Positions 1 through 10,950 of a stretch of DNA of 64,000 nucleotides are shown here, piece after piece. The notes below the pieces were generated by a model. The model saw only the letters and a list, made by a program, of their open reading frames with translations, was not told where the DNA came from and did not search any database. The stretch covers positions 1-64,000 of the forward strand of contig JALUWX010000021.1 in assembly GCA_027019265.1 (NCBI GenBank), written 5' to 3'. How positions within the stretch are numbered: the first letter of the stretch is position 1; each line of letters begins with the position of its first letter. A program made the translations under genes and the position numbers. The DNA comes from Phycisphaerales bacterium (lineage in GTDB: Bacteria; Planctomycetota; Phycisphaerae; Phycisphaerales; UBA1924).

Positions 1-173
1 GGCGGAGCGGGGGAGGAGGGGAAGGGTGGTCATGGGTCGGGACTCCCGGGGCTTTGGGGGGTCGGGGGGTGTCAGTATCGCTTGTGGCGCGAGTGGAAGG
101 ATAGCAGGGGTGGGGTTGGATGGTCCGGGATCGTCGGATTTGACCCGGGGGGGAGTGGGGGCAAGGGTTGGGT

Positions 174-779
174 ATGTATACAGGGATTGTGCGCGCGATC
201 GGGACGGTGGTGAGGAGCGATGTGACGGACTCGGGTCGTCGGATCGTGATCGACCCGGGTGGGTTCGACTACGAGCCCGGGGCGGGGGATTCGGTGGGGT
301 GTTCGGGGTGCTGTCTGACCCTGGTGGAACGTACGGACGAGGGGTGGGTGTTCGATGCGATGCACGAGACCCTCAGCAAGACGACTTTGGGGGATTGGGT
401 CGTGGGGACGCGCGTGAACCTGGAGCGGCCGCTGCGGATGGGGGACGGACTGGATGGGCACCAGGTCCAGGGTCATGTGGACGGGGTGGGTGAGGTGATC
501 GGGATCGATGAGTCGGACGGGTGGCGGATCCGGATCGGGGTGCCCGAAGGATTGAGGTCGTCGATGGTCCCGAAGGGGTCGGTGACGATCGATGGGGTGT
601 CGCTGACGCTCGCGGGGGTGGCTGAGGACGGGTCGTGGATCGAGTGCGCGATCATCCCGGAGACGCTCAAACGGACGACGATCTCGGAGCGGAAGAAGGG
701 GGACCGGGTGAATTTGGAGGGGGATGTGATGGTGAAGGCGATCGTGGCGACGATGGCGCGGATGGGTGTTGTACACTGA
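174..779 (+). CDS. ribE: riboflavin synthase, alpha subunit
   Basis: Starts MYTGIVRAIG; duplicated lumazine-binding halves (GCCLTL..., VSLTLAGV...), HxVQGHVDGVGEV motif. Start taken at ATG 174 rather than 168. Confidence 0.93.
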   Translation: MYTGIVRAIGTVVRSDVTDSGRRIVIDPGGFDYEPGAGDSVGCSGCCLTLVERTDEGWVFDAMHETLSKTTLGDWVVGTRVNLERPLRMGDGLDGHQVQGHVDGVGEVIGIDESDGWRIRIGVPEGLRSSMVPKGSVTIDGVSLTLAGVAEDGSWIECAIIPETLKRTTISERKKGDRVNLEGDVMVKAIVATMARMGVVH

Positions 780-783
780 GTTC

Positions 784-1287
784 ATGCGTGTGCTCGGGAT
801 CGATCCTGGATTGACGATTACGGGGTTCGGGTGTGTCGAGGGGGACGCGGTGCGCCCGGCGATCGTTGAAGCGGGGGTGATCCGGCTGACGAAGGGGAAG
901 ACGCGCCCGAGCGTTGCGGAGCGCTTGGTGGAGCTGGATCTCGAGATCCGGGGGGTGATCGAGTCGTGCGAGCCCGATGTGGTGGCGCTGGAGGGGATGT
1001 TCGCGAATCCGAAGCACCCGGCGACGGTGATCACGATGGCGCATGGGCGCGGGGTGATCATGCTTGCGGCCCAGTCGATGGGGGTGGAGCTGGTGGAGCT
1101 CAAGCCCGCGGAGGTGAAGAAGGGGATGACGGGGTCGGGGCGCGCGACGAAGGAGCAGATCCAGACGAGCGTGCAGCACCTGTTCGGGCTTTCGGAGCTC
1201 CCGACCCCGGCGGATCTCGCGGACGCGATCGCGATCGGGGTGTGCGGGCTGCGCCGGGGTGAGGTCGGGGCGCGGATCGTGGTTTGA
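784..1287 (+). CDS. ruvC: crossover junction endodeoxyribonuclease RuvC
   Basis: MRVLGIDPGLTITGFG N-terminus, LEGMFANPKHP, ADLADAIAIG acidic motifs. Confidence 0.95.
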   Translation: MRVLGIDPGLTITGFGCVEGDAVRPAIVEAGVIRLTKGKTRPSVAERLVELDLEIRGVIESCEPDVVALEGMFANPKHPATVITMAHGRGVIMLAAQSMGVELVELKPAEVKKGMTGSGRATKEQIQTSVQHLFGLSELPTPADLADAIAIGVCGLRRGEVGARIVV

Positions 1288-1305
1288 GGTGTATAAAGTC
1301 ACCTG

Positions 1306-2757
1306 ATGAGCGAAGGAACCACCAAAGAGTCCGAGGCGTTGATCGCGCAGGTGCTGATCGTCGAGGACGAGGAAGAGCACGCGGATGTGATCGTCGAGGC
1401 GCTGCGCAAGCCCGGCCATGTGTGCACGACGGTGCACGGGATCGAGGGCGCGGCGCGGGAGCTCCGGGGCGGGAAGTTCGACATCATCATCACGGATCTG
1501 CGGATGCCCGAGAGCGCGGGGATCGAGGGGGTGAACGCGGACGGGTCGGACGCGGGGATGCGGGTGCTGGATCTTGCTTCGGAGTTCCAGCCCGACGCGG
1601 AGACGATCATGGTGACGGCGCACGGGGATGTGCCGACGGCGCGGGATGCGTTCAAGCACGGCGCGTTTGATTTCGTCGAGAAGCCACTGGATCTGACGGT
1701 GCTCCGGAGTGTGGTGCAGCGCGCGGCGGAGCAATCGGTGCTGCGCGGGGAGTCGGGGGAGCTCAAGGAACTCGTGCAGCACGAGGGGTTCGAGGGGATC
1801 ATCGCCGGCGCGGAGTCGATGCGGAAGATCATCCAGACGGTGCGCACCGTTGCGAAGTCGAATATCGCGGTGCTGATCACGGGGGAGAGCGGGACGGGGA
1901 AGGAGTTGATCGCGAGAGCGGTGCACAACAACTCGGATCGGGCTCCGAAGCGGTTCGTGTCGATGAACTGCGCGGGTCAGGCGGAGAACCTGCTCGAGGA
2001 CCAGCTGTTCGGGCACGTGCGCGGGGCGTTTACGGGTGCGGACAAGGACCGTGAGGGGGTGTTCGAGTACGCGAACAACGGGACGCTGTTTCTCGATGAG
2101 ATCGGGGACATGCCGCTGACGATGCAGGCGAAGCTGCTGCGGGTTCTGGAGAGCGGCGAGGTGGTGCGTTTGGGCGCGAACGAGTCGCGCCATGTGAACG
2201 TGCGTTTGGTGAGCGCGACGAACCGGGATCTGGAAGCGATGATCAGGGAGGGGACGTTCCGTCAGGATCTGTATTTCCGGATCAAGGGGACGATGGTGCA
2301 TCTCCCGGCGCTGCGCGAACGGCGCGAGGACATTCCCCGGATTGTGCGCCATGCTGTGGCGAAGTTCGCGCTCGAGCTTCGTCCCGGGCAAGCGACCCCC
2401 GAGGTGTCGGACGCGGCGATGATGCGTTTGACTGCGTATTCGTGGCCGGGCAATGTGCGTCAGTTGTTGAACCTGGTCCAGACGATGGTGGTGATGTACC
2501 TGGGTCGGGACGGTGGGGGGGGTGGGGGGGTGATCGGTCCCGAGGATGTGCCGGACGAGGTGCGCGAGGGGGACGATGGTGGGGAGACGTCGATCTCGAC
2601 GGGATCGCTCGCGGGGACTTCGCTTGAGCAGCTTGAGCGGCAGGCGATCCGAGAGACGTTGAAGCTGACGGGGGGGAATCGGGAGCGCGCGGCGAAGTTG
2701 CTGGGGATCGGGGAGCGCACGCTTTATCGGAAGCTCAACGAGTACGGGCTGCGCTGA
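1306..2757 (+). CDS. sigma-54-dependent response regulator (REC + AAA+ with GAFTGA + Fis-type HTH)
   Basis: REC domain VLIVEDEEEH, GESGTGKE Walker A, GAFTGA loop, C-terminal HTH NRERAAKLLGIGERTLYRKL. Confidence 0.92.
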   Translation: MSEGTTKESEALIAQVLIVEDEEEHADVIVEALRKPGHVCTTVHGIEGAARELRGGKFDIIITDLRMPESAGIEGVNADGSDAGMRVLDLASEFQPDAETIMVTAHGDVPTARDAFKHGAFDFVEKPLDLTVLRSVVQRAAEQSVLRGESGELKELVQHEGFEGIIAGAESMRKIIQTVRTVAKSNIAVLITGESGTGKELIARAVHNNSDRAPKRFVSMNCAGQAENLLEDQLFGHVRGAFTGADKDREGVFEYANNGTLFLDEIGDMPLTMQAKLLRVLESGEVVRLGANESRHVNVRLVSATNRDLEAMIREGTFRQDLYFRIKGTMVHLPALRERREDIPRIVRHAVAKFALELRPGQATPEVSDAAMMRLTAYSWPGNVRQLLNLVQTMVVMYLGRDGGGGGGVIGPEDVPDEVREGDDGGETSISTGSLAGTSLEQLERQAIRETLKLTGGNRERAAKLLGIGERTLYRKLNEYGLR

Positions 2758-2963
2758 TTCTGCCTTGTTCGAGGGGCGATTCCTGAGAGAAGGCGGGGCT
2801 TTGCGCGATCCAAATCGGTATCTGGAAACGACTTATTGAATCTGGGGTTGTTTCCCCATGCGTGCTCAGGTTTCGTCGGTCGGATGCCGACATTCGGGGG
2901 GTCGTCAGCGCTCGTTCGGGCGCGGAGAGAGTTTGTGTTTCGTCTGACGTGGGGTCGAGTGGT

Positions 2964-4940
2964 ATGTCGAACGAGTTGCTCCAGGATGTGCTTGCGTGTC
3001 CGTCGTTGCCTTCGTTGCCGGGCGTTGCGGTCCGGGTGCTTGAGCTGACGGGGAATCCCGATGTCTCGATGCACGAGATCGCGGAATCGGTCCAGCAGGA
3101 TCAGGCGCTCTCGGGGAAGGTGCTCAAGACGGTCAACTCGAGTTATTACGGGTTGACGACGCGTTGCGGATCGATCGATCGCGCGATGGGGTATCTGGGG
3201 ATCAACACGGTCAAATCGCTCGTGCTGGGGTTCTCGCTCGTCGAGGTCACGAACGCCGGGGGTGATGATTCCGGATTCGATACGACGGCGCACTGGAGGC
3301 GCGCGGTGCTCGGATCGGCGTGTGCGAGGATTCTCTCGGAGCGGCTCCGGGTCGCTGATCGGGACGAGGTCTTTACGGCGGCGCTGTTCCAGGACATCGG
3401 GATGCTCGCGATGTACACGGCGATGAAGGAGCGATACGGGGAGGTGATCGAGGGGGTTGAGCATTCGGAGTTGAGCGCTGTGGAGCGGGAGGAGTTCGGG
3501 TTCGACCATGCGTTGGCCGGTTCGGAACTCGCGCGGAAGTGGAATCTCCCGACGCATATCGTCGATGCGATCGAGCATCACCACGACGGTGAATCGACGG
3601 ATGTCGAGGATCAATCGATCGTGCGGGTCGTGGCGCTCGCGACACTCGTCGCGGATGTGATGAGTGTTGAGGATCCGGGGCCGGCGATGCGCCGGGTGGA
3701 GGACAAGCTTTCGTCCTGGTTCCCGAAGCACGGTCTGGATCTGGAGGATCTGATCTCGGAGGTTACGACGGCTTCGGAGACCCTCGCGGAGTTGTTCAAC
3801 ACGGAGATCGGTGGTTTCAAGGATCCCCGTCAGCTTGTTGCGGAGGCGCAGGAGCGTGAGCTTGAGCATCAGATCACGATGCAGCGGCAGAGCGAGGCGC
3901 TGGCGCGTCAAGCGACGACGGACGGTCTGACGGGGGTGGCGAATCGGAAGCAGTTCGACCAGAAGATTGAGGAATCGTTTGAGCGGTTCCGTTCCGACGG
4001 GGTTGGGTTCTCGATGTTGTTCCTCGACGCGGATCACTTCAAGAGTGTGAACGACACGCACGGGCACGCCGCGGGTGATGCGGTGCTGGTCGAGCTGGCG
4101 CGTCGCGCGGAGGGTGTGATCGGGGACAAGGGGTTGATCTGTCGGTACGGGGGTGAGGAGTTCGGGATCGTGCTCTCGGGGATGGGGTCGAGCGAAGCGG
4201 CGGAGCTCGCGGAGGCGTTGCGGGTCGAGATCAGTGGATCTCCGATCGATCTCAGCGCGATCGAGGGTGCTCCGAACGAGCTGAGCTTGACGGTGAGTAT
4301 CGGGGTCTCGGGGACGGACGCGGGTGAACCCGGGCGTGTTGTGTCGGGGTTGACCATTGTTCAGGAAGCGGATGAGTGTGTGTACCGGGCGAAGGAATCG
4401 GGGCGGAACAACGTGCAACTGCACGGGGTCCAGGGTTTCGGGCGCGATGAGTCTGGGGAGAGAACGGGTGGCGCGGCTGCGCCGATTTCGAAGCCCAGGG
4501 TTCAGGGTGACCAGCCCTTGAGGATTTTGTTGATCGAGGACGATGCGCTCGCCGCGACGCTGCTGAGCACGCTGCTCAAGCGCCGGGGGGGTCACATGGT
4601 CGAGTGGATCTCGAAGGGGACGGAGGGGCTCGATCGGGTCCGCGCGGCCGCGGAATCGAAAGAGGTTTCCTTCGATCTGGTCTTGTGCGATCTCGATCTC
4701 CCGGGTGTGAACGGGCTCGAGATCCTGAGGGAGTACACGAAGCTGGGGCTGAACGAGTTCGCGCCGTTCCACGTCATCACGGCGAACCAGGACGACTGGA
4801 CGAAGCGCGAGGCGTTGGGTCTGGGCGCGAGTGTGTGTGTGACGAAGGCGGAGTTCACGGCCGACATTGGGCGCTGGCTCGGTGTGTTCGGCGGTGAGTC
4901 CGCGTCGGATGAATCAGTCGCGGTGGCTGGGGCGGCCTGA
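2964..4940 (+). CDS. HDOD domain + GGDEF diguanylate cyclase + C-terminal receiver domain protein
   Basis: HDOD-like N-terminus (SLPGVAVRVLELTGNPDVSMHEIAESVQQDQALSGKVLKTVNSSYYG), YGGEEFG motif, REC motif ILLIEDDALAATLL...VLCDLDLPGVNGLE. Start ATG 2964 chosen. Confidence 0.88.
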   Translation: MSNELLQDVLACPSLPSLPGVAVRVLELTGNPDVSMHEIAESVQQDQALSGKVLKTVNSSYYGLTTRCGSIDRAMGYLGINTVKSLVLGFSLVEVTNAGGDDSGFDTTAHWRRAVLGSACARILSERLRVADRDEVFTAALFQDIGMLAMYTAMKERYGEVIEGVEHSELSAVEREEFGFDHALAGSELARKWNLPTHIVDAIEHHHDGESTDVEDQSIVRVVALATLVADVMSVEDPGPAMRRVEDKLSSWFPKHGLDLEDLISEVTTASETLAELFNTEIGGFKDPRQLVAEAQERELEHQITMQRQSEALARQATTDGLTGVANRKQFDQKIEESFERFRSDGVGFSMLFLDADHFKSVNDTHGHAAGDAVLVELARRAEGVIGDKGLICRYGGEEFGIVLSGMGSSEAAELAEALRVEISGSPIDLSAIEGAPNELSLTVSIGVSGTDAGEPGRVVSGLTIVQEADECVYRAKESGRNNVQLHGVQGFGRDESGERTGGAAAPISKPRVQGDQPLRILLIEDDALAATLLSTLLKRRGGHMVEWISKGTEGLDRVRAAAESKEVSFDLVLCDLDLPGVNGLEILREYTKLGLNEFAPFHVITANQDDWTKREALGLGASVCVTKAEFTADIGRWLGVFGGESASDESVAVAGAA

Positions 4941-4946
4941 ATCTGC

Positions 4947-7868
4947 TTACCAATCGAGCATGGAGCGCCAGGCGCGGGCGAGGTCTTCGACGCCCAGGTT
5001 GACGCTGTCCCATGAGAGGGTGCCCGTGTCGTCGAGGGTCCCGAGGGCGCGGATGTTGTCGGCGCCGAGCGCGATGGTGAGCGCGGCGATGTCCCGGGTT
5101 TCGACGAGGACACACGTGGGGGGTTCCGCGAATGCGAGCGCGTGATCGAGGGGCGCGGTGCCCGTGAACCCGATGGGGCGATCGGTTGTGGACCCTGCGA
5201 TGAGCATTTCTGCGATGGTGACGAGGGCGCCGCCGTCGGAGATGTCGTGGGCGCTGTCGATGAGCCCGGACTTGATGGCGCTGTGGAGATCGCGCATGAG
5301 CTTGGGTGCTGATGTGAGATCAACGCTGGGTGTTTCGTCGGTGTGTTCGACGAGCCCGAGGCGCTGCGCGTGGGACGCGCCGAGCTTGGGTTGGTGTTTC
5401 CCGACGAGGGCGATGGTCGATCCCGCGGCTTTGGCATCGGAGGTGACGGTGTGGTCGAGGGTCGGGACGATCCCCATCCCGGTGATGAGGAGGGTGGGGG
5501 GGATCTCGATGGTTTCGCCGGACTTGGTGGTGAACTGGTTGTTGAGTGAGTCTTTGCCGGAGACGAAAGGGGTTTTAAAAGCTTTGGCGGCGTCGTAGCA
5601 GCCTTCGGCGGCGCGGACGAGGGAGGCGAGGTTCTGGGGTTTCTTGCAGGAGGGCCAGCAGAAGTTGTCGAGGATCGCGATGCGCGACGGGTCGGTCCCG
5701 GCGCAGACGAGGTTGCGGACGCACTCGTCGATGGCGGCGAGCGCCATCTGGTAGGGGTCGGCTTCGAGACCCGTTGCGAGACCCGAGGCGATGGAGAGCC
5801 CTTGGTTGGAACCCGGGACGGGCTCGACGATGCTCGCATCGGACGGTCCACGGCGGGTTGGGCCGACGAGGGGTTTGACGACGGTGTTGCCCTGCACTTC
5901 GTGGTCGTATTGACGGATGATCCAGTGCTTGGAGGCGATATTGGGGTGCGCGAGGAGGGTGAGGAGCGCGTCCTGGATTGAGGTGTTGGAGGTGGTTCCG
6001 TTGGTGGGGGGAGTGGGGGTGGTCCAGTGCGCTTCGCGCGTGGGGGTGGGGATGCCGTCGTGGATGAAGTGCATGGGGAGTCGCGCGACTTCGTGCTCGT
6101 GGAAGTCGAGGATGAGCTCGGCGTTGTCTGTCCCGAAGGTTCCGAGGTCGGCAAGTTCGACGTGCTCCTGGGCGCAGATTGCGCGGAGGGTATCGACGTT
6201 CTTCTGGGGGACACTCAGGACCATGCGTTCCTGGGCTTCGGAGATCCAGATCTCGTCGTAGGTGAGCCCGTCGTACTTGAGGGGGGCGCGGTCGAGGTGG
6301 ACGTGGGCGCCGATCTTCTCGCCCATTTCGCCGATCGCGGAGGAGAAGCCCCCTGCGCCGCAGTCGGTGATGGCGCTGAAGAGGGGGCCGTCGTGTTGGT
6401 CGCGCGCGACGAGGATGGCGTCGAGGGTACGCTTTTCTTCGATCGCGTTGCCGATCTGGACGGCGTGGGAGAACTCGTCGGCGTGGGAGTCGGTGAGTTC
6501 GGCGCTGGAGAAGGTGGCGCCGTGGATTCCGTCTCGTCCGGTGCGTCCGCCGAGGGCGATGATGCGGTCTCCGGGCTGCGCGTCGCCGGCGATGAGGTTG
6601 GTGGGCATGATCCCGATGCAGCCGCAGTAGACGAGGGGGTTTCCGATGTAGCGCTGGTCGAACCAGACCGCGCCGTTGAGGGTGGGGATCCCCATCCGGT
6701 TCCCGTAGTCGCGCACCCCGGCGACGACCTCGGTGAGGATGGTGGTGGGGTGGAGACAGCCCTCGGGGATGGTGTCGGTGTTCGGGGGCGCGACGCAGAA
6801 GACGTCGGTGCTCGCGATGGGTTTGGCGGCGAGACCGGTCCCGATGATGTCGCGGATGCAGCCGCCGATACCGGTGGCGGCGCCGCCGTAGGGTTCGAGG
6901 GCGCTGGGGTGGTTGTGGGTCTCGACCTTGATGCAGACGGCGTGATCGTCGTCGAAACGGATGATCCCGGCGTTGTCCACGAAGACGGAGAGGGTCCAGT
7001 CGAGCCCTTCTTCGATGAGCTCGAAGGTCGCGGCGGCGACGGTGGACTTGAGGAGGTTGTGGATCGTGACGGACCCGTCGGTGTTGTGCTCGTGCCCGGG
7101 TCGGTTGGATCGGTAGACGGGGTCCTGCTCGGGGTCGTCGCTTGTGTAGCGGATCGTGGATTTGAGAGTCTTGTGGACACAGTGCTCGGACCAGGTCTGC
7201 GCGAGGGTTTCGAGCTCGATGTCGGTGGGGTCCCGATCGAGGCGCTGGTACTCCGCTTGGATCGCGCGCATCTCTTCGAGGTCGAGGAAGAGGTGCCCGT
7301 CCCGGCTCAGGGTTTCGAGATCGGGGTCCGAGAGGTTCCGGATGGGGATGTGCGTGAGGTTGAAGGGGTGCGCGTGACCCTTGGGGAGGGACTCGGGGTG
7401 CTGGGGGGAGTCGTGGACGGCGGAGACGATCGCGTTGGAGAGGACCTTGCGCGCGATGTCGAGGGATTCAGCTTTGGAGAGGCCGGAGATTTCGTAGCGG
7501 TGCGCGGTGGTGACCTGCGCGTCGATCCCGGTGAGTTCCTTGATGGCGTTCATCACGGACTGGGCCGGGGGGTCCATGACCCCGGGGAGGGGGTGGACCT
7601 CGACGAGGGTGGCGCTGGGGTCCCGGACCCCGAGGGTTGAGTCTTCGACGACGCTGTTGCAGAGGAGTTTGGAGACGATGGTGTCGAGCTGGTCGTCGGA
7701 GAGGTCCGCTTCGATGAGGTAGACGGCGGCGGAGGCAGCGTGGTCGATCGTGACCCCGAGGAGGGCGGCTTTCGCGATGAGATCGGCGGCGCGTGGGTCG
7801 CCGGCGTGGGGTTTGGGGTGGATCTCGATGCGATGGACACGGGCGGAAAGTGCGGCGCTGGTGCTCAT
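4947..7868 (-). CDS. purL: phosphoribosylformylglycinamidine synthase, PurL with N-terminal PurS-like domains
   Basis: 973 aa; [28 protein letters not shown] motif, AIR-synthase-like repeats; N-terminal ~170 aa resembles PurS. Confidence 0.9.
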   Translation of the reverse strand: MSTSAALSARVHRIEIHPKPHAGDPRAADLIAKAALLGVTIDHAASAAVYLIEADLSDDQLDTIVSKLLCNSVVEDSTLGVRDPSATLVEVHPLPGVMDPPAQSVMNAIKELTGIDAQVTTAHRYEISGLSKAESLDIARKVLSNAIVSAVHDSPQHPESLPKGHAHPFNLTHIPIRNLSDPDLETLSRDGHLFLDLEEMRAIQAEYQRLDRDPTDIELETLAQTWSEHCVHKTLKSTIRYTSDDPEQDPVYRSNRPGHEHNTDGSVTIHNLLKSTVAAATFELIEEGLDWTLSVFVDNAGIIRFDDDHAVCIKVETHNHPSALEPYGGAATGIGGCIRDIIGTGLAAKPIASTDVFCVAPPNTDTIPEGCLHPTTILTEVVAGVRDYGNRMGIPTLNGAVWFDQRYIGNPLVYCGCIGIMPTNLIAGDAQPGDRIIALGGRTGRDGIHGATFSSAELTDSHADEFSHAVQIGNAIEEKRTLDAILVARDQHDGPLFSAITDCGAGGFSSAIGEMGEKIGAHVHLDRAPLKYDGLTYDEIWISEAQERMVLSVPQKNVDTLRAICAQEHVELADLGTFGTDNAELILDFHEHEVARLPMHFIHDGIPTPTREAHWTTPTPPTNGTTSNTSIQDALLTLLAHPNIASKHWIIRQYDHEVQGNTVVKPLVGPTRRGPSDASIVEPVPGSNQGLSIASGLATGLEADPYQMALAAIDECVRNLVCAGTDPSRIAILDNFCWPSCKKPQNLASLVRAAEGCYDAAKAFKTPFVSGKDSLNNQFTTKSGETIEIPPTLLITGMGIVPTLDHTVTSDAKAAGSTIALVGKHQPKLGASHAQRLGLVEHTDETPSVDLTSAPKLMRDLHSAIKSGLIDSAHDISDGGALVTIAEMLIAGSTTDRPIGFTGTAPLDHALAFAEPPTCVLVETRDIAALTIALGADNIRALGTLDDTGTLSWDSVNLGVEDLARAWRSMLDW

Positions 7869-7918
7869 GGATCGATGGTAGTCGGGGCTTGGGGGTGTGG
7901 GGTCGGTATGATCGGCGC

Positions 7919-8392
7919 GTGAGTGACGAAACAGGACAAGACACGAGGTCGAGGGTCGAGTTGTACACGGACGGCGCGTGCTCGGGGAATCCCGGGCCGG
8001 GGGGGTGGGCGTATCTGCTCCGTCACCCGAGGACGGGGAAGGAGCAGGAGCGGAACGGGGGGGAGCGGGAGACGACGAACAACCGGATGGAGTTGACGGC
8101 CGTCATCCGGGGGCTGAGCGCGCTGGGGAAGGAGAGCGTGGTCGAGCTGTATTCGGATTCCCAGTATGTGCTGAAGGGTCTGGAGACCTGGATGGACGGG
8201 TGGATCAAGAAGGGGTGGAGGACGGCCGGGAAGAAGCCCGTGAAGAATGATGACCTGTGGAAGGAGCTCGATGGGCTCCGGAAGCAGCACGAGATCCGGT
8301 TCCACTGGGTCCGGGGGCACGATGGGCATCCGGAGAATGAGCGGGTGGACCAGTTGGCGGTGGAAGCGCGGGACGCGGCCGCCGGGCGCTGA
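7919..8392 (+). CDS. rnhA: ribonuclease HI
   Basis: [45 protein letters not shown] motifs; GTG start at 7919. Confidence 0.95.
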   Translation: MSDETGQDTRSRVELYTDGACSGNPGPGGWAYLLRHPRTGKEQERNGGERETTNNRMELTAVIRGLSALGKESVVELYSDSQYVLKGLETWMDGWIKKGWRTAGKKPVKNDDLWKELDGLRKQHEIRFHWVRGHDGHPENERVDQLAVEARDAAAGR

Positions 8393-8595
8393 GGGGGGCC
8401 GGTTGTAGGGATTGGGGGGTGTGGGTCGGGGTAGAGTGCTCGGAACCGGGGGTTTCTGGGTGTTTGAAGGTCCCTGATTTGGGAGAGTCCTCCGCGGGAT
8501 CGGTGGATCGGGTGGTCGATCCGTCCGATGGACGGGGAGGATCGGGTCTGTCCCGGTCCTGCTCAATGACCTGCTCAACCCCGAGGAGACTTGGT

Positions 8596-9651
8596 GTGGA
8601 ACTCGACGCGATCCTTCGGAAGGCGCATGAAGCCGATGCTTCGGACGTTCACATCATCGCGGGTGAGCCGCCGACGGTGCGGATCCACCAGGTGATCACA
8701 CCGATGACGGAGACGGCGCTGACCCAGGACGAGGTCGCGGCGATGTTCGAGCATATGAGCAACCGGTTCGTGCGCGAGCGTTTCGAGGAAGCCCGGGATG
8801 TGGACTTCTCGTACGAGATTGAGGGTCTTGCTCGGTACCGTGTGAACGTGCACATGCAGCGCGGGATGATCGGGATGGCGATGCGTGCGATCCAGACGAC
8901 GGTCCCCCCGTTGTCGGCGCTGAGTCTCCCCGAGGTCATCGCTCGGTTGACGTACCTCCCGCGCGGGCTCGTGCTCGTGACGGGTGACACGGGGTCGGGG
9001 AAGTCCACCACGCTCGCGGCGATGATCCAGGCGATGAACGAGCGCTACAGGAAGCACATCATCACGCTCGAAGACCCGATGGAATACCTGTTCGAGTCGG
9101 ACCAGTGTTTGATCGAGCAGCGCGAGCTCGGGCGCGACATGGTGAGCTTCGCTTCGGGTCTGAAGCACGCGCTTCGTCAGGACCCGGACATCATCCTCGT
9201 GGGCGAAATGCGTGACCTGGAGACGACGTCGCTGGCGATGTCCGCCGCGGAAACGGGGCACTTGGTGCTCTCGACCCTCCACACGGTGAACGCTTCGCAG
9301 ACGGTGTCTCGTATTATCGATATGTACCCGAGCGGTCAGCAGAACCAGATCCGCTCGATGCTCTCGACGACCCTCCAAGCGGTGATCTCGCAGACGCTGT
9401 TCACCCGGAGCGATCGTCCCGGGATGGTCCCGGCCGTGGAAACGCTGCTGTGTACCCCCGCTGTTCGGAACCTGATCCGTGAGAACAAGATCTTCGAGAT
9501 CCCGAACGTGATCGAGACGTCCCGGGCGATCGGGATGTGCTCGCTCGACTCGTCGATCGCGGAGCTGTACTTCAACGGGACGATCAGTAAAGAGGACGCG
9601 ATCGCGCAGGCGGTCCACCCGGACAAGCTCGAGCGGCAGCTCGTGGCGTAA
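8596..9651 (+). CDS. pilT: type IV pilus twitching motility ATPase PilT
   Basis: ASDVHIIAGEPP, GDTGSGKSTTLAAMI, AETGHLVLSTLHT, IDMYPSGQQNQIRSMLSTTLQAVISQ; GTG start 8596 after purine-rich GAGGAGA. Confidence 0.92.
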   Translation: MELDAILRKAHEADASDVHIIAGEPPTVRIHQVITPMTETALTQDEVAAMFEHMSNRFVRERFEEARDVDFSYEIEGLARYRVNVHMQRGMIGMAMRAIQTTVPPLSALSLPEVIARLTYLPRGLVLVTGDTGSGKSTTLAAMIQAMNERYRKHIITLEDPMEYLFESDQCLIEQRELGRDMVSFASGLKHALRQDPDIILVGEMRDLETTSLAMSAAETGHLVLSTLHTVNASQTVSRIIDMYPSGQQNQIRSMLSTTLQAVISQTLFTRSDRPGMVPAVETLLCTPAVRNLIRENKIFEIPNVIETSRAIGMCSLDSSIAELYFNGTISKEDAIAQAVHPDKLERQLVA

Positions 9652-9669
9652 GGAGCGCGCGGACCCCCG

Positions 9670-10896
9670 ATGGCGAACTACAAGTACCAGGTCAGGGATA
9701 AGCAGGGACAGTCCCGTACGGGGACCCTTGTTGCGGACAACGCGGCTTCGGCGGCGGCGGTCCTGCGGAACCAGGGTGTCCACGTGATCTCGGTCGAGCC
9801 CTTGAAAGCGGGGATCTCGGAGTCGGGCTTTGTCAAGAAGCTCGCGGAGATGAACACGGGGAAACCGACCCAGAAGCACGTGCTGGACTTCACGTCCCAG
9901 CTCGCGGTGATGATCCGCGCGGGGATCAACCTGCGCGCGGCGCTTGACGGGATCGCTGACCAGACGGAGCACAAGGGTTTCAAACGGGTGATCCAGGATC
10001 TGAAGTCGGACGTGGAGTCCGGTAAGCAGTTCTCCGAGGCGCTCGTGAAGCATCCGAAGCTGTTTTCGCCGCTGTACATCAACATGGTGCGCGCGTCGGA
10101 GATGTCGGGTTCGTTCTCGGAGATGCTCGAGCGGATCGGTGCGTACATCGCGCAGCAGATCGAGACGCGCAAGATGGTCGTGGGCGCGGCGATCTACCCG
10201 GCGATCATCGGGATCATGGCCGTCAGTGTGACGGTGTTCCTGCTCACGTTCGTGCTCCCGAAGTTCTACACGATCTTCGAGGGGAAAGAGGACGTGCTGC
10301 CCTGGGCGACGAACTTCCTGATGATGCTGTCGAAGACCCTGATGGAGCAGTGGCCGTTCCTGCTGGGGGGGCTCGCTGTGGCCGTGGGGCTGTTCTGGGC
10401 GTTCGCGAAGACGGAGATGGGGGCGTTCTGGATCGATCGGACGAAGCTCACGATCCCTGTGGTGAAGTCCATGTTCCGCTCGTTGTACATCACCCGTTCG
10501 CTCCAGACCATGGGACAGCTGATCAACGCGGGTGTGCCCATGCTCGACACGATCACGATCACGGGGGATATCTCGGGGAACAAGCTCTTCGAGGGTTTGT
10601 GGCGCAAGGTCCATGGTTCGGTGAAGCAGGGTCGGAAGATCGCGGCGCCCCTCCAGGATTCGGCGCTGCTCCCCAAAGCGGTGGTGCAGATGATCGGCGC
10701 GGGTGAGGAGTCCGGTAAGCTCGGGGAGGTTCTCGACGAGATCTCGGAGTACTACCAGCGTCAGCTGAAGGACCAGATCAAAGCGGTTACCGGAATGATC
10801 GAGCCCATCATGATCATCATCATGGGTTCAGTCGTCGGATTCATCGCGATGGCGATCATTCTTCCGATCTTCAAGATGAGCCAGATCGTTCAGTAA
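9670..10896 (+). CDS. pilC: type IV pilus/type II secretion inner membrane protein PilC/GspF
   Basis: GspF-family repeats (FTSQLAVMIRAGINLRAALDGI..., TMGQLINAGVPMLDTI...). Confidence 0.93.
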   Translation: MANYKYQVRDKQGQSRTGTLVADNAASAAAVLRNQGVHVISVEPLKAGISESGFVKKLAEMNTGKPTQKHVLDFTSQLAVMIRAGINLRAALDGIADQTEHKGFKRVIQDLKSDVESGKQFSEALVKHPKLFSPLYINMVRASEMSGSFSEMLERIGAYIAQQIETRKMVVGAAIYPAIIGIMAVSVTVFLLTFVLPKFYTIFEGKEDVLPWATNFLMMLSKTLMEQWPFLLGGLAVAVGLFWAFAKTEMGAFWIDRTKLTIPVVKSMFRSLYITRSLQTMGQLINAGVPMLDTITITGDISGNKLFEGLWRKVHGSVKQGRKIAAPLQDSALLPKAVVQMIGAGEESGKLGEVLDEISEYYQRQLKDQIKAVTGMIEPIMIIIMGSVVGFIAMAIILPIFKMSQIVQ

Positions 10897-10950
10897 TCGA
10901 TGATGAACAGTGAGAGCGGCCTTTGAACGGGCCGATCGGAGGTTCATCGG

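Noticed and set aside
667-2391. 574-aa minus-strand ORF opposite ruvC and the NtrC-type regulator
   Set aside because: Arg/His/Pro-rich shadow ORF with no motif; sense genes fully explain the region. The same applies to 2724-4772, 8575-10614, 22094-23359 and 30746-32521.
6027-7640. 537-aa plus-strand ORF antisense to purL
   Set aside because: Shadow ORF; almost only G, D, V, E residues, no domain signature.
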